Positions 35,060 through 43,117 of a stretch of 64,000 bases of DNA are shown here, in pieces. A program made the translations under genes and the position numbers. How positions within the stretch are numbered: position 1 is the stretch's first letter; each line of letters starts with the position of its first letter. A model generated the notes under the pieces. It saw only the letters and a program-made list of their open reading frames with translations. It had not been told where the DNA came from and made no database searches. This DNA comes from Phycisphaeraceae bacterium (GTDB lineage: Bacteria > Planctomycetota > Phycisphaerae > Phycisphaerales > UBA1924), in the NCBI GenBank assembly GCA_015200025.1, contig CP054186.1:1364001-1428000 (forward strand). Direction: 5' to 3'.

Positions 35060-35713
35060 TCAGCGTCCCAGGAAGTTCGCCAGGAGCCGGGGCCCCTCGG
35101 CGGTCAGGAAACTCTCGGGGTGAAACTGCACGCCCTCGACCGGCGGGGCGGCGGGGTCGGGGAAGGTGCGTCGCAGGCCCATGACCACCCGGACGGAGCA
35201 CCCGTCGGGGAGCGTGTCCTCGCACCAGGCGGAGACGGCCCACCGCGAGCCGTCGGGCATCGGGCCCTGGGGGACGGTCTCCGGGCGGACGATCAGCGAG
35301 TGGTAGCGTGTGGCCTGGAAGGGGTCGGAGAGGCCTCTGAAGATCCCCGCGTGGTCGTGGCGGATGGGGCTGGTCTTCCCGTGGACCTGGATCCGGTGAC
35401 GTTCGACGGTCATGCCGCCGTCGTCGGCCATGCACTGGTGCCCGAGGCAGACCCCCAGGATGGGGACACGTCCGGCGAATCGGTGGATGACGGCGGAAGA
35501 GACGCCGGCTTCGCGCGGGGTGCAGGGCCCGGGCGAGATCACGATGCGGTCCGGGGGCGAGCCGCGGTCGATGGTTTCGAGCTGCTCCGGGGTGACCGCA
35601 TCGTTGCGGAGGACGGCGAGGTCACGCCCGGGCTCGAGCCGAGGATCGATCTCGCCGAGTCGCTGCACGAGGTTCCAGGTGAACGAGTCGTAGTTATCGA
35701 TGAGAACGATCAC
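35060..35713 (-). CDS. pabA: Glutamine amidotransferase, anthranilate/aminodeoxychorismate synthase component II
   Basis: A 217-residue class I glutaminase that supplies ammonia to chorismate for anthranilate (tryptophan) or aminodeoxychorismate (folate). The triad is complete: Cys in GVCLGHQC, His and Glu in QFHPES. The start motif IVLIDNYDSFTWNLVQ is typical. The large subunit partner (TrpE or PabB) is not next to it, so PabA versus TrpG cannot be decided; many bacteria use one protein for both. The start codon is GTG. Confidence 0.9.
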   Translation of the reverse strand: MIVLIDNYDSFTWNLVQRLGEIDPRLEPGRDLAVLRNDAVTPEQLETIDRGSPPDRIVISPGPCTPREAGVSSAVIHRFAGRVPILGVCLGHQCMADDGGMTVERHRIQVHGKTSPIRHDHAGIFRGLSDPFQATRYHSLIVRPETVPQGPMPDGSRWAVSAWCEDTLPDGCSVRVVMGLRRTFPDPAAPPVEGVQFHPESFLTAEGPRLLANFLGR

Positions 35714-35851
35714 GGGGGTGAGCCTTGGCGAGGGGGCGTGGGGCGAGTCGGATGATGATCGGGTGAGGGCGGAATATCAAGATCGCTTCAAGAAATCGGA
35801 GCCCGCGGGCCGGTGCGCGTCGCGCGTTCGTAGAATCGCGGGAGGTGAAGC

Positions 35852-37264
35852 ATGAGCGTAGCGAGGCGTGTCTTCCTGGGGCGGTCGGCCGCGTTCGGGC
35901 TGGGGTTCGCGGGGCTGGGGGTGCTCAACGCACGGGCGGGTCGGGTGGAGCGGCTGGCGTCGCTCCCGACGGAGTTTGTGGAGCCCGGGTACGGCCCTTT
36001 GCTGACGGACCCCGCGGGGCTGTGCGATCTCCCGGCGGGCTTCAGGTATTCCATCATCAGCCGGGCCGGGGACGAGATGGCGGACGGGCTCTTGGTGCCC
36101 GGGAAGCCCGACGGGATGGCGGCGTTCCCGGGCCCCGGAGGCCGGACGCTGATCGTGTGCAACCACGAGGTGCAGCACCGCGACACGAAGAAGAGCCCCT
36201 TCGGCGAGAAAGACGAGCGGGTCGGGCGTGTCCCGGCGGGCAAGATTTTCGACCGTGGGTTGCGGGGGCGGCTACCGGCGTGCGGGGGGACAACGACACT
36301 GGTGTACGACACGGCGTCGCAGCGGCTCGAGCGTCAGTTCCTGAGCCTGGCGGGGACGGTGTACAACTGCGCGGGCGGGCCGACGCCCTGGGGTTCGTGG
36401 ATCAGCTGTGAAGAGTCCGTGGTGGGCGTCGCGGATCAGTGTGCTCAGGAGCACGGGTGGGCGTTCGAGGTGCCCGCGACGGCCGAGCCCGCGCTGGCAG
36501 ACCCGGTGCCGATCCGCGGGATGGGGCGGTTCGTGCACGAGGCCCTCGCGATCGACCCCAAGACGGGGATCGTGTACCTGACCGAGGACGACGGGCAGGG
36601 GCTGTTGTACCGGTTCCTCCCGGCGGACCCCCGGCGGTTCCTGGCGGGTGGGCGGCTCCAGGCGTTGATGGTGCGGGGCTCGCCGGGCATGGACACCTCG
36701 AACGGGGAGGGGGCTCCCAACATCGAGCCCGGGTCGGCGTTGCGCTGTGCGTGGATCGACCTCGAAGAGATTGAGTCCCCCAAGGGGGACCTGCGGTTCC
36801 GGGGCCGGTCGGCGGGGGCGGCTCGCTTCTCACGGGGGGAGGGGGCGTGGTGGGGCGGGGATTCGCTGTACTTCTGCTGCACCGACGGCGGGCCGAAGAA
36901 GAAGGGCCAGGTCTGGAGGTACACGCCTTCGGAGGGCGAGGGCCGGGGCGGGGACGGGGACGGGGGGACGCTCACGCTCTTCATCGAGCCCAACGACGCG
37001 AGCGTGATCGATAACCCGGACAACATCACGGTCTCGCCGTGGGGCGACCTGATCGTGTGCGAGGACGGCCCCGGGGAGAACGGCGTTCTGGGGATCACGC
37101 CCGGCGGTCGGGTGTACCCGCTCGCGCGGTGCCGGCTCGACAGCCACGAATGGGCGGGGGCGTGCTTCAGCCCGGACGGATCGACGCTGTTCATGAACCT
37201 GCAGGGGAAGGGCCTGACGTTGGCGGTGACGGGCCCGTGGACGCCGGCGGGCGCCGGCGCGTGA
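35852..37264 (+). CDS. PhoX-like (DUF839) exported protein
   Basis: A 470-residue predicted Tat-exported protein. The N terminus has a twin-arginine-like stretch (ARRVFLGRSAAFGLG). The body follows the PhoX/DUF839 six-bladed propeller family, whose characterised members are calcium- and iron-dependent alkaline phosphatases. Family blocks include CNHEVQHRD, GGTTTL, GPTPWGSWISCEE, GRFVHEALAIDP and DNITVSPWGDLIVCEDG. The start has GGGAGGTGAAGC upstream with a TAGAAT box 15 nt before it. Phosphatase activity for this branch is not certain because many DUF839 proteins are uncharacterised. Confidence 0.85.
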   Translation: MSVARRVFLGRSAAFGLGFAGLGVLNARAGRVERLASLPTEFVEPGYGPLLTDPAGLCDLPAGFRYSIISRAGDEMADGLLVPGKPDGMAAFPGPGGRTLIVCNHEVQHRDTKKSPFGEKDERVGRVPAGKIFDRGLRGRLPACGGTTTLVYDTASQRLERQFLSLAGTVYNCAGGPTPWGSWISCEESVVGVADQCAQEHGWAFEVPATAEPALADPVPIRGMGRFVHEALAIDPKTGIVYLTEDDGQGLLYRFLPADPRRFLAGGRLQALMVRGSPGMDTSNGEGAPNIEPGSALRCAWIDLEEIESPKGDLRFRGRSAGAARFSRGEGAWWGGDSLYFCCTDGGPKKKGQVWRYTPSEGEGRGGDGDGGTLTLFIEPNDASVIDNPDNITVSPWGDLIVCEDGPGENGVLGITPGGRVYPLARCRLDSHEWAGACFSPDGSTLFMNLQGKGLTLAVTGPWTPAGAGA

Positions 37265-37283
37265 GCATCGGTACGCTGATCGG

Positions 37284-39179
37284 GTGACGCGGACCCTCGC
37301 AACCCGATCGCCGCGCGTGACGCGGCTTCGTGCGCTGATCGATGGCGGGCGCACGCCGGCCTCGATCACCCTGGGGCTGTGCCGGTGGGTGGTGGCGCGG
37401 GCTCCGGCGACCGGCGCGGGTGATTGGTTCGTCGGGGGCGAGACACTCGACGGCTCGGAGGCGGAGGCGTTGATCGGCGGGGAGGGCGGATCCCGCGGAT
37501 GGGCGTGGGTTTTCGAAGCGCTCGAACGGGCGGGCGAGATCTATCAGGACGCCCTGGCGATGTCGGCGGTGGGCGGGACGACGGGCCGGAGGGCCGGGGG
37601 GGTTTTCTTTACGCCCCGGTGGCTCGCCGAGAGCGTCGTGTCGGTCGCGGCCCGTGCCCGGGGCGACGCGGCGGCGGGGGTGTGCCGGGTGTGCGACCCA
37701 TCGTGCGGCGCGGGACGGTTCCTGATCGCCGCGGGGGAGTCGTTGGCCGGGCGGACCTGTCGCGAAGACGCGGCCCCGGCGGCCCGGCTCGCCGCGGCGG
37801 GATGTCTGTTCGGGGTGGACGTCGATCCGGTGGCGGTGGCGTTGTGCCGGGCGGTGGTGTGGGCGTGGGCCGGCGGGGGGGCCGAACTCGCGGGCGCGCT
37901 GGAACGGCAGATCGTGGTGGGTGATGCGCTCCTGATGGAGCGTTCCCCGGGCGGGCAGCGGTTCGGGATGGTGGTGGGCAACCCACCTTTCTTGAGCCAG
38001 TTGTCGTCGTCGACGGCGGACGGGCGCGCGCGGGCGGCGCGGGTGCGCGAGCGGTTCGGCGGCCTGGTGCGCGGGTACGCCGACGAGGCGGTGCGGTTCA
38101 TGCTGCTGGGGCGTGAATGGGCGGAACCCGGCGGGGTGTCGGCGATGATCCTCCCGGTGTCGGTGCTCTCGTCGCGGGACGCGGGCCCGGTGCGTGAGTC
38201 CATGCTCGGGTCGATGACGCTCGAGGGGATCTGGGTGTCCGACGGGCACGCGTTCGACGCGGGGGTCGAGACGTGCGCGGTGGTGCTTCGGCGGATGGCC
38301 GACGAACCAACGGATCGCCCGGCGATGGTGAAGCGCTGGCGCGGGCCCGGGTTCGAGCCCATGGGTGAAAGCCCCGCGCCGCTGGACGCCCCGGGCGGGA
38401 CGTGGTCGGCGCTCGTCGCGGATGTGCTGGGGGTGCCGCCCGTGAGGGTGATCGGGGTGGGAACGGTGGGCGATCTGGCGCGAGCGACGGCGGACTTCCG
38501 GGATCAGTATTACGGGCTGCGGGGCGTGGTTCGTGAGTCGGGCGGCGGGCGAAGGGTGGACGGGCCGAGGCTGGTGACCACGTCGATGGTCGATCCGGCG
38601 TGGTGCGCGTGGGGCGAGCGGCCCGCGCGGTTCGACGGGTCGGCGTGGCGTGCGCCGGTCGTCGAGGCCGGGGCGCTGACCCCGGCGATGGCGTCGTGGG
38701 CGAACGCGAGGCTGGTGCCCAAGGTGCTGGTGGCGACGCAGACGCGGGTGATCGAGGCGGTGGTCGATGAGTGCGGCGCGTGGCTCCCGCTGGTCCCGCT
38801 GATCTCGGTGGTCCCCCGCGACGCGGGGGACGTGTGGCGGGTGGCGTCGGCGCTGTCGTCGCCCGTGGTGTCGGCGTGGGCGGCGGCGCGGTGCGCGGGC
38901 GCGGGGATGTCTCGGCACGCGATCAAACTCTCGGCGTCGCAGGTCCTTCGTGCGCCGCTGCCGGCGGACCATGGGGCGTGGAGTCGGGCGGCCGAACTCT
39001 TCCGAGAGGCCTCGGGGTCCGCCGGCGAGGACGAGCGGGGAGTGCGGCTGGTGGCCTTCGGGCGCGCGTCCCTCGACGCGTACGGCGTGCCCGAGGCCGA
39101 GCGGGCCCCTCTCATGGCGTGGTGGGCCCGGGGTCTTACGCCCCGGCGGGGCTCGGGGCGCCCGGTGGGTTCGCGTTGA
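37284..39179 (+). CDS. Solo N6-adenine DNA methyltransferase
   Basis: A 631-residue class I SAM-dependent DNA methylase. Motif X-like GVFFTPRWLAES precedes the SAM-binding motif I (CDPSCGAGRFL). The catalytic motif IV is NPPF (VVGNPPFLSQL), the adenine N6 type. The C-terminal half (about 330-600) resembles the target-recognition domain of TaqI/type IIG enzymes, with MSRHAIKLSASQVLRAPLP near the end. No nuclease domain or restriction partner is present, so it is probably an orphan regulatory methylase or the remnant of a restriction-modification unit. It starts with GTG 19 nt after the PhoX-like gene and its end overlaps the AhpD-like gene by 44 nt. Confidence 0.85.
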   Translation: MTRTLATRSPRVTRLRALIDGGRTPASITLGLCRWVVARAPATGAGDWFVGGETLDGSEAEALIGGEGGSRGWAWVFEALERAGEIYQDALAMSAVGGTTGRRAGGVFFTPRWLAESVVSVAARARGDAAAGVCRVCDPSCGAGRFLIAAGESLAGRTCREDAAPAARLAAAGCLFGVDVDPVAVALCRAVVWAWAGGGAELAGALERQIVVGDALLMERSPGGQRFGMVVGNPPFLSQLSSSTADGRARAARVRERFGGLVRGYADEAVRFMLLGREWAEPGGVSAMILPVSVLSSRDAGPVRESMLGSMTLEGIWVSDGHAFDAGVETCAVVLRRMADEPTDRPAMVKRWRGPGFEPMGESPAPLDAPGGTWSALVADVLGVPPVRVIGVGTVGDLARATADFRDQYYGLRGVVRESGGGRRVDGPRLVTTSMVDPAWCAWGERPARFDGSAWRAPVVEAGALTPAMASWANARLVPKVLVATQTRVIEAVVDECGAWLPLVPLISVVPRDAGDVWRVASALSSPVVSAWAAARCAGAGMSRHAIKLSASQVLRAPLPADHGAWSRAAELFREASGSAGEDERGVRLVAFGRASLDAYGVPEAERAPLMAWWARGLTPRRGSGRPVGSR

Positions 39180-39507
39180 GTTCGTCGAGCAGGTCCACGG
39201 CCCTCCGCAAGTGCGGGATGACGATCGACCCGCCCACGACCAGGCCCACGTTGAACACCTCCCAGAGCTGCTCGTCGGTGACGCCCAACTCCTTGCACCG
39301 GATGACGTGGTACGCGATGCAATCGTCGCATCGGAGGACCATGGACGCGGCGAGGCCCGCGAGTTCTTTGGTCGTGGCGTCGAGGGCGCCGTCCTCGTAG
39401 GCCTTCCCGTCGAGGGTGAAGAAGCGGTTGACGCCGAGGTGGTTCTGATCGCGGATGCGCGTGTTCATCCGCTCGCGGAACCGTCTGAACTCGTCGAGCC
39501 TGGGCAT
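39136..39507 (-). CDS. AhpD-like carboxymuconolactone decarboxylase family protein
   Basis: A 123-residue all-helical protein with the AhpD active-site motif RCDDCIAYHVIRC (CxxCxxxH), indicating a peroxidase-like disulfide reductase or relay rather than a true decarboxylase. It starts at ATG 39507 with GGAGG 6-10 nt upstream. It is convergent with the methylase (ends overlap) and divergent from the ABC ATPase gene, from which it is separated by 129 bases containing a C9 run (39534-39542). The cellular partner is unknown. Confidence 0.85.
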   Translation of the reverse strand: MPRLDEFRRFRERMNTRIRDQNHLGVNRFFTLDGKAYEDGALDATTKELAGLAASMVLRCDDCIAYHVIRCKELGVTDEQLWEVFNVGLVVGGSIVIPHLRRAVDLLDELNANPPGAPSPAGA

Positions 39508-39636
39508 CGCAACCTCCGGTGTCGTGCCCGGTACCCCCCCCCGACCCGAGCGGACGCGACGCGGGGATCGTAACCTGTGCGATCGGCCCGGATCCGGGAG
39601 AGCCCCGGGCCGCGGCCGGATGGAGGCGACTTCGCC

Positions 39637-40314
39637 GTGGGATCGGCACTGGACATCAAGGACCTTTCGTTCTCGTACCGTCCGGGCGGGCCCGAGGTGG
39701 TGCGGGTGGGCGCGTTCGGGGTCGAGGCCGGGGCGCACGTGCTGCTGACCGGCGGCTCGGGCACGGGCAAGAGCACGCTGTTGCAGTTGATCTGCGGGCT
39801 CTTGGAGCCCCGAACCGGGGTGGTCCGCGTCGCGGGGACGGACCTGAGCTCGCTGCGGGGCGGCGCCCGCGACCGCTTCCGTGGCGCCCGCATCGGGATG
39901 ATTTTCCAGACCTTCAACCTGCTGCACGGGTTCTCGGCGGCGGAGAACGTGATGGCGGCGCTGATGTTCGGCGGCTCACCCGCGAAGGGGCACCGCGAGC
40001 GTGCGGTGTCGCTGCTGGCCGAGTTGGGCCTCGACCGCCCCGACGCACGGGTCGAGGAACTGAGCGTCGGGCAACAGCAACGGGTGGCGGTCGCCCGCGC
40101 GGTGGCGTGCTCGCCGGCCCTGGTGCTGGCGGACGAGCCGACGGCGAGCCTGGACCCCGAGAATGCGAGGGCGGCGATGGGGCTGATCCGGCGGGCGTGC
40201 GGGGCGTGCGGGGCGGCCCTGCTGTGCGTGAGCCACGACCCGGCGATGGTGTCGGGGTTTGAACGGTGCGTGGCGTTGGGCGAGATCAACCGGCCCGGTG
40301 CGGCGGCCGCGTGA
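39637..40314 (+). CDS. LolD/MacB-type ABC transporter ATPase
   Basis: A 225-residue nucleotide-binding subunit. Walker A is TGGSGTGKST, the signature is ELSVGQQQRVAVARA and Walker B is LVLADEPTASLD, with the His switch in VSHDPAM. The start is GTG at 39637, behind GGAGG. It is followed 7 nt later by its permease, so both belong to one operon with the LysM-DUF3299 protein. LolD/MacB-type exporters move lipoproteins, peptides or drive periplasmic mechanics; see the permease for the metal hint. Confidence 0.93.
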   Translation: MGSALDIKDLSFSYRPGGPEVVRVGAFGVEAGAHVLLTGGSGTGKSTLLQLICGLLEPRTGVVRVAGTDLSSLRGGARDRFRGARIGMIFQTFNLLHGFSAAENVMAALMFGGSPAKGHRERAVSLLAELGLDRPDARVEELSVGQQQRVAVARAVACSPALVLADEPTASLDPENARAAMGLIRRACGACGAALLCVSHDPAMVSGFERCVALGEINRPGAAAA

Positions 40315-40321
40315 GGTGGCG

Positions 40322-41716
40322 ATGAACGATTGGACGATCATCGGTCGGAGCCTGGCGGCGAGGCTGTTCTCGACGGCGACGGCGGCGGCGCTGGTGGCGG
40401 TCGCGGTGGGCCTGCTGCTGGTGCTGCTCATGATGCGGGACTCGGCGCGCAAGGCCTTCGAACGCGGGACGGGGAACATGCACCTGCTGGTGGCGGTGGA
40501 CGCCAGCCCGCTCAACGCGCTGCTCAACAACGTCTTCTACGCCGGGGTCCCCCGGGCCCCGATGACCGAGGACGCGGTGGAGCGGCTCAAGAAGACCCCG
40601 ATGCCCGCGGCCCGCGGGATGCCCCTGGGGGCGGCCCTGGAGTGGGCGATCCCGGTGCAGATCGGGGATTCGTACAAAGGCCGGCCCGTGCTGGCGACCG
40701 AGCCCGAATTCTTCACGAAGTTCCAGCCGGTGGAGGGCGAGCCCTGGCGCCTGCGCCGGGGGCGTTTCTTCGAGGAAGATTGGGAGGTCGTCGTCGGGGC
40801 GCTGGCGGCGCGCGAGGCGGGGCTCAAGGTCGGGGACGAGATCGTGCTCACGCACGGTTCGGGCGATTCGCGCGCCGGCGGCGGTGCGGCGGCGGCCCAC
40901 GTGCACGACGAGTTCGCGTACACCGTGGTGGGGATCCTCGAGCCCTCCGGCAGCCCGCACGACCGGGCCCTGTTCACCAACCTCCGCAGCTCCTGGATGA
41001 TCCACGCCTTCGACCGCCTCGAACGCGAAGCCGGGGGGCACGACCATCACCACGACCACGACCACGGCGATTTCCCGGTGTGCATGGAGGACGTCAAGCC
41101 CGAGGACCGGCTGGTGACGGCGTTGTACCTACGCGTGGCGGGCCGCCCAGGCTCGGGCGGGAGCGCGCTGCTCCCGACGGTGTTCGACTTCCTTCGCCGC
41201 AACCCGGGCCTCGTGCAAGGGCAGGGGGGCGACCCCCGCGCCACCGCGACGAGCTTCGTGGTCGCGCAGCCCTCGCAGGAGATCACCCGCCTCATGGGCA
41301 TCGTCGGGAACATCGACGTGATCATCATCGGGATCGCGGCGTGCGTGCTGGTCTCCAGCGCCGTGGCGATCATGCTCGCGATGTACAACAGCATGGACCA
41401 GCGCCGGCGTCAGATCGCCATCCTCCGCGTCCTGGGATGCAGCCGGCCGCGCGTCTTCGGGCTCGTGGTGACCGAGGCGGTGGTGGTCGGGCTGATCGGG
41501 GCGGCGTCGGGGGTGGTGGTGGCGCTGGCGGGCTCGTTCCTGGTGGTCGAGGCGCTCAAGAACTTCACGGGGCTGGTGATCCGCCCCGAGATGCCCTGGG
41601 ATCTGGCGGCGGTCGTGGCCGCCTGCGCGGTGATCCTGTCGGCGGTGGCCGGGTTGGCCCCCGCGGCGCTGGCGTACCGGGTCCCGGTGGCGAAGAATCT
41701 CTCACCCTTGGGCTAA
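40322..41716 (+). CDS. MacB/FtsX-type ABC permease with His-rich extracytoplasmic loop
   Basis: A 464-residue permease with one N-terminal helix (about 15-38), a ~290-residue extracytoplasmic domain and three C-terminal helices (about 345-460): the MacB/LolC four-helix layout. The large domain contains a metal-binding-like run GGHDHHHDHDHGD (residues 238-250), seven His in nine positions, followed by Cys-254, with another HVHDE near 193. It forms an operon with an ATPase and a DUF3299 protein. From what is known of gammaproteobacteria, such ABC-DUF3299 sets accompany zinc-related proteins, so zinc or a similar metal is the best guess here. Confidence 0.85.
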   Translation: MNDWTIIGRSLAARLFSTATAAALVAVAVGLLLVLLMMRDSARKAFERGTGNMHLLVAVDASPLNALLNNVFYAGVPRAPMTEDAVERLKKTPMPAARGMPLGAALEWAIPVQIGDSYKGRPVLATEPEFFTKFQPVEGEPWRLRRGRFFEEDWEVVVGALAAREAGLKVGDEIVLTHGSGDSRAGGGAAAAHVHDEFAYTVVGILEPSGSPHDRALFTNLRSSWMIHAFDRLEREAGGHDHHHDHDHGDFPVCMEDVKPEDRLVTALYLRVAGRPGSGGSALLPTVFDFLRRNPGLVQGQGGDPRATATSFVVAQPSQEITRLMGIVGNIDVIIIGIAACVLVSSAVAIMLAMYNSMDQRRRQIAILRVLGCSRPRVFGLVVTEAVVVGLIGAASGVVVALAGSFLVVEALKNFTGLVIRPEMPWDLAAVVAACAVILSAVAGLAPAALAYRVPVAKNLSPLG

Positions 41717-41756
41717 ACCCCGGGCTCCAGCGGGCCGTACGGAGTGGTGCGAGAGT

Positions 41757-41812
41757 TCGGGGCTCGGGGGGGGATTCGTGGGGGGTTGGGTGGGGGGCGG
41801 GTGGGGGCGGGA
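41757..41812 (+). repeat. G-rich leader upstream of the LysM-DUF3299 gene
   Basis: Runs of G8 (41766-41773), G6, G3, G6, G3 and G5 within 56 bases, ending just at the GGGAG Shine-Dalgarno of the 41819 gene. Quadruplex formation in the leader is possible. Confidence 0.6.
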
Positions 41813-41818
41813 GTGTTT

Positions 41819-42940
41819 ATGAAGGCATTCTGGGTCATCGTGGTGGCGGGGATCGCGGGCGCCGGCGTGTGGGTCTACCAGGCCCGCGTGGCGGAGAAAT
41901 CGGCGGCGGCGGCGGCGGAAACCGCGCGGGCCGAGGCCGAGCGGGCCGCCGATGTGGCCAAAGCACTGGCAACGGCCCCCCCTCCGGCGACGCCGCCCGT
42001 GGCGCCCGTTCCGTCGTCCCCCGCGACCGCTCCGGCGCCCAAAGACGAGGGCCCCAAGCCGGACCCCGCGGCCACGATCGACCCCATCAACCGGCACGCC
42101 GCCGGGGGGATTGATCTGGACCGGGCCTTGGGGACCGAGGGGGCGACGAGCGAGGCGGACCTGCGCGAGCTGATCTACACGGTGGCCCCGGGGGACACGC
42201 TGGCGACGATCACGCAGAAGTTCTACGGGGACCCGTCGATCTGGCAACGGCTCGGGCATTACAACGCGGCGGAGTTGCGGGCGACGGGGTACCTCATCGC
42301 GGGGATGAAGCTGCGGATCCCACCGCGCGAGATCCTGATGAGCCCGCAGTACGAGAAGCCGCCCGCGGCGGCGGACGTGGCGTCCTCGGCGGGCAAGGAC
42401 GCGGTGCCGCCGGTCGGGAAGAACGCCCCGGCGGAGGTGGCACTGGTCTCCGAGGGCGAAGCGTTGGTGGTGGTCAAGGAGGATGGGACGAGGCTGATCG
42501 ACGGGCGGTTCACGATGAAGGGCGAGGGGACGCCCGAGAAGCCGTACGAGGTGACGTGGGAGTACCTCGTCTCGGCGATGGAGGTGTACGACCCCGGGCA
42601 GGGCAAGAAGAAACTCCCGGGGCGGATCGCGATGCTCGACGGGAAGCGGCTGCGGATCACCGGGTACGTGGCGTTCCCGCTGTACGTCGATGAGCCGCGC
42701 GAGCTGCTGAGCATGCTGAACCAGTGGGACGGGTGCTGCATCGGGATCCCGCCCACGCCCTACGACGCCATCGAGGTCCACCTGTCACGTCCGGTGCCGA
42801 CGGCCGACCGCGTGGCGACGTACGGGACGGTTGAGGGGACCTTCTCGGTCAAGCCGTATCTCGTGGGGGAGTGGCTCGTCGGGCTGTACATGATGGAGGA
42901 CGCGGCGCTCACGGTCCGAGGCCCCGGCTACGGGACCTGA
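41819..42940 (+). CDS. LysM and DUF3299 domain envelope protein
   Basis: A 373-residue protein. An N-terminal hydrophobic anchor (about 5-20) is followed by an Ala-rich coiled stretch and a Pro-rich linker. A LysM peptidoglycan-binding domain spans about 118-167 (YTVAPGDTLATITQKFYG ... MKLRIPP). After another linker, a DUF3299-like domain occupies about 230-370 (YEVTWEYL, KRLRITGYVAFPLY, DGCCIGIPPTPYDAIEV). The CC within the last block could bind metal. It is the third gene of the ABC ATPase-permease operon, 102 nt after the permease. The LysM may tether the DUF3299 domain to the wall; that pairing is unusual. Confidence 0.8.
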   Translation: MKAFWVIVVAGIAGAGVWVYQARVAEKSAAAAAETARAEAERAADVAKALATAPPPATPPVAPVPSSPATAPAPKDEGPKPDPAATIDPINRHAAGGIDLDRALGTEGATSEADLRELIYTVAPGDTLATITQKFYGDPSIWQRLGHYNAAELRATGYLIAGMKLRIPPREILMSPQYEKPPAAADVASSAGKDAVPPVGKNAPAEVALVSEGEALVVVKEDGTRLIDGRFTMKGEGTPEKPYEVTWEYLVSAMEVYDPGQGKKKLPGRIAMLDGKRLRITGYVAFPLYVDEPRELLSMLNQWDGCCIGIPPTPYDAIEVHLSRPVPTADRVATYGTVEGTFSVKPYLVGEWLVGLYMMEDAALTVRGPGYGT

Positions 42941-43087
42941 TCAGACTGAGCCCTGATCGTGCCCTTGTCCGCCACCCTCAAGGTCCCGGAGGCGTCGCCG
43001 CTCGCGGAGGCGCCGCTGGTCCATCGCGATGAAGATCATGGGGATCATGATCGACGCGAAGGCGAGGATGATGACAATCGAAGGCAT
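42941..43087 (-). CDS. 48-residue single-helix membrane protein
   Basis: A very small open frame: one transmembrane helix (MPSIVIILAFASIMIPMIF) followed by a basic tail (DQRRLRERRRLRDLEGG), like PspB or other small membrane proteins. It starts at ATG 43087 with GGATCAGGC upstream and ends in TGA at 42941. It lies 30 nt after the NuoG-like gene on the same strand, so it is probably the last gene of that unit. The convergent DUF3299 gene ends at 42940, one base away. The coding evidence is composition, Shine-Dalgarno and position only. Confidence 0.5.
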   Translation of the reverse strand: MPSIVIILAFASIMIPMIFIAMDQRRLRERRRLRDLEGGGQGHDQGSV

Positions 43088-43117
43088 GCCTGATCCGCAG
43101 GGTGCGGGGACTTGGAT

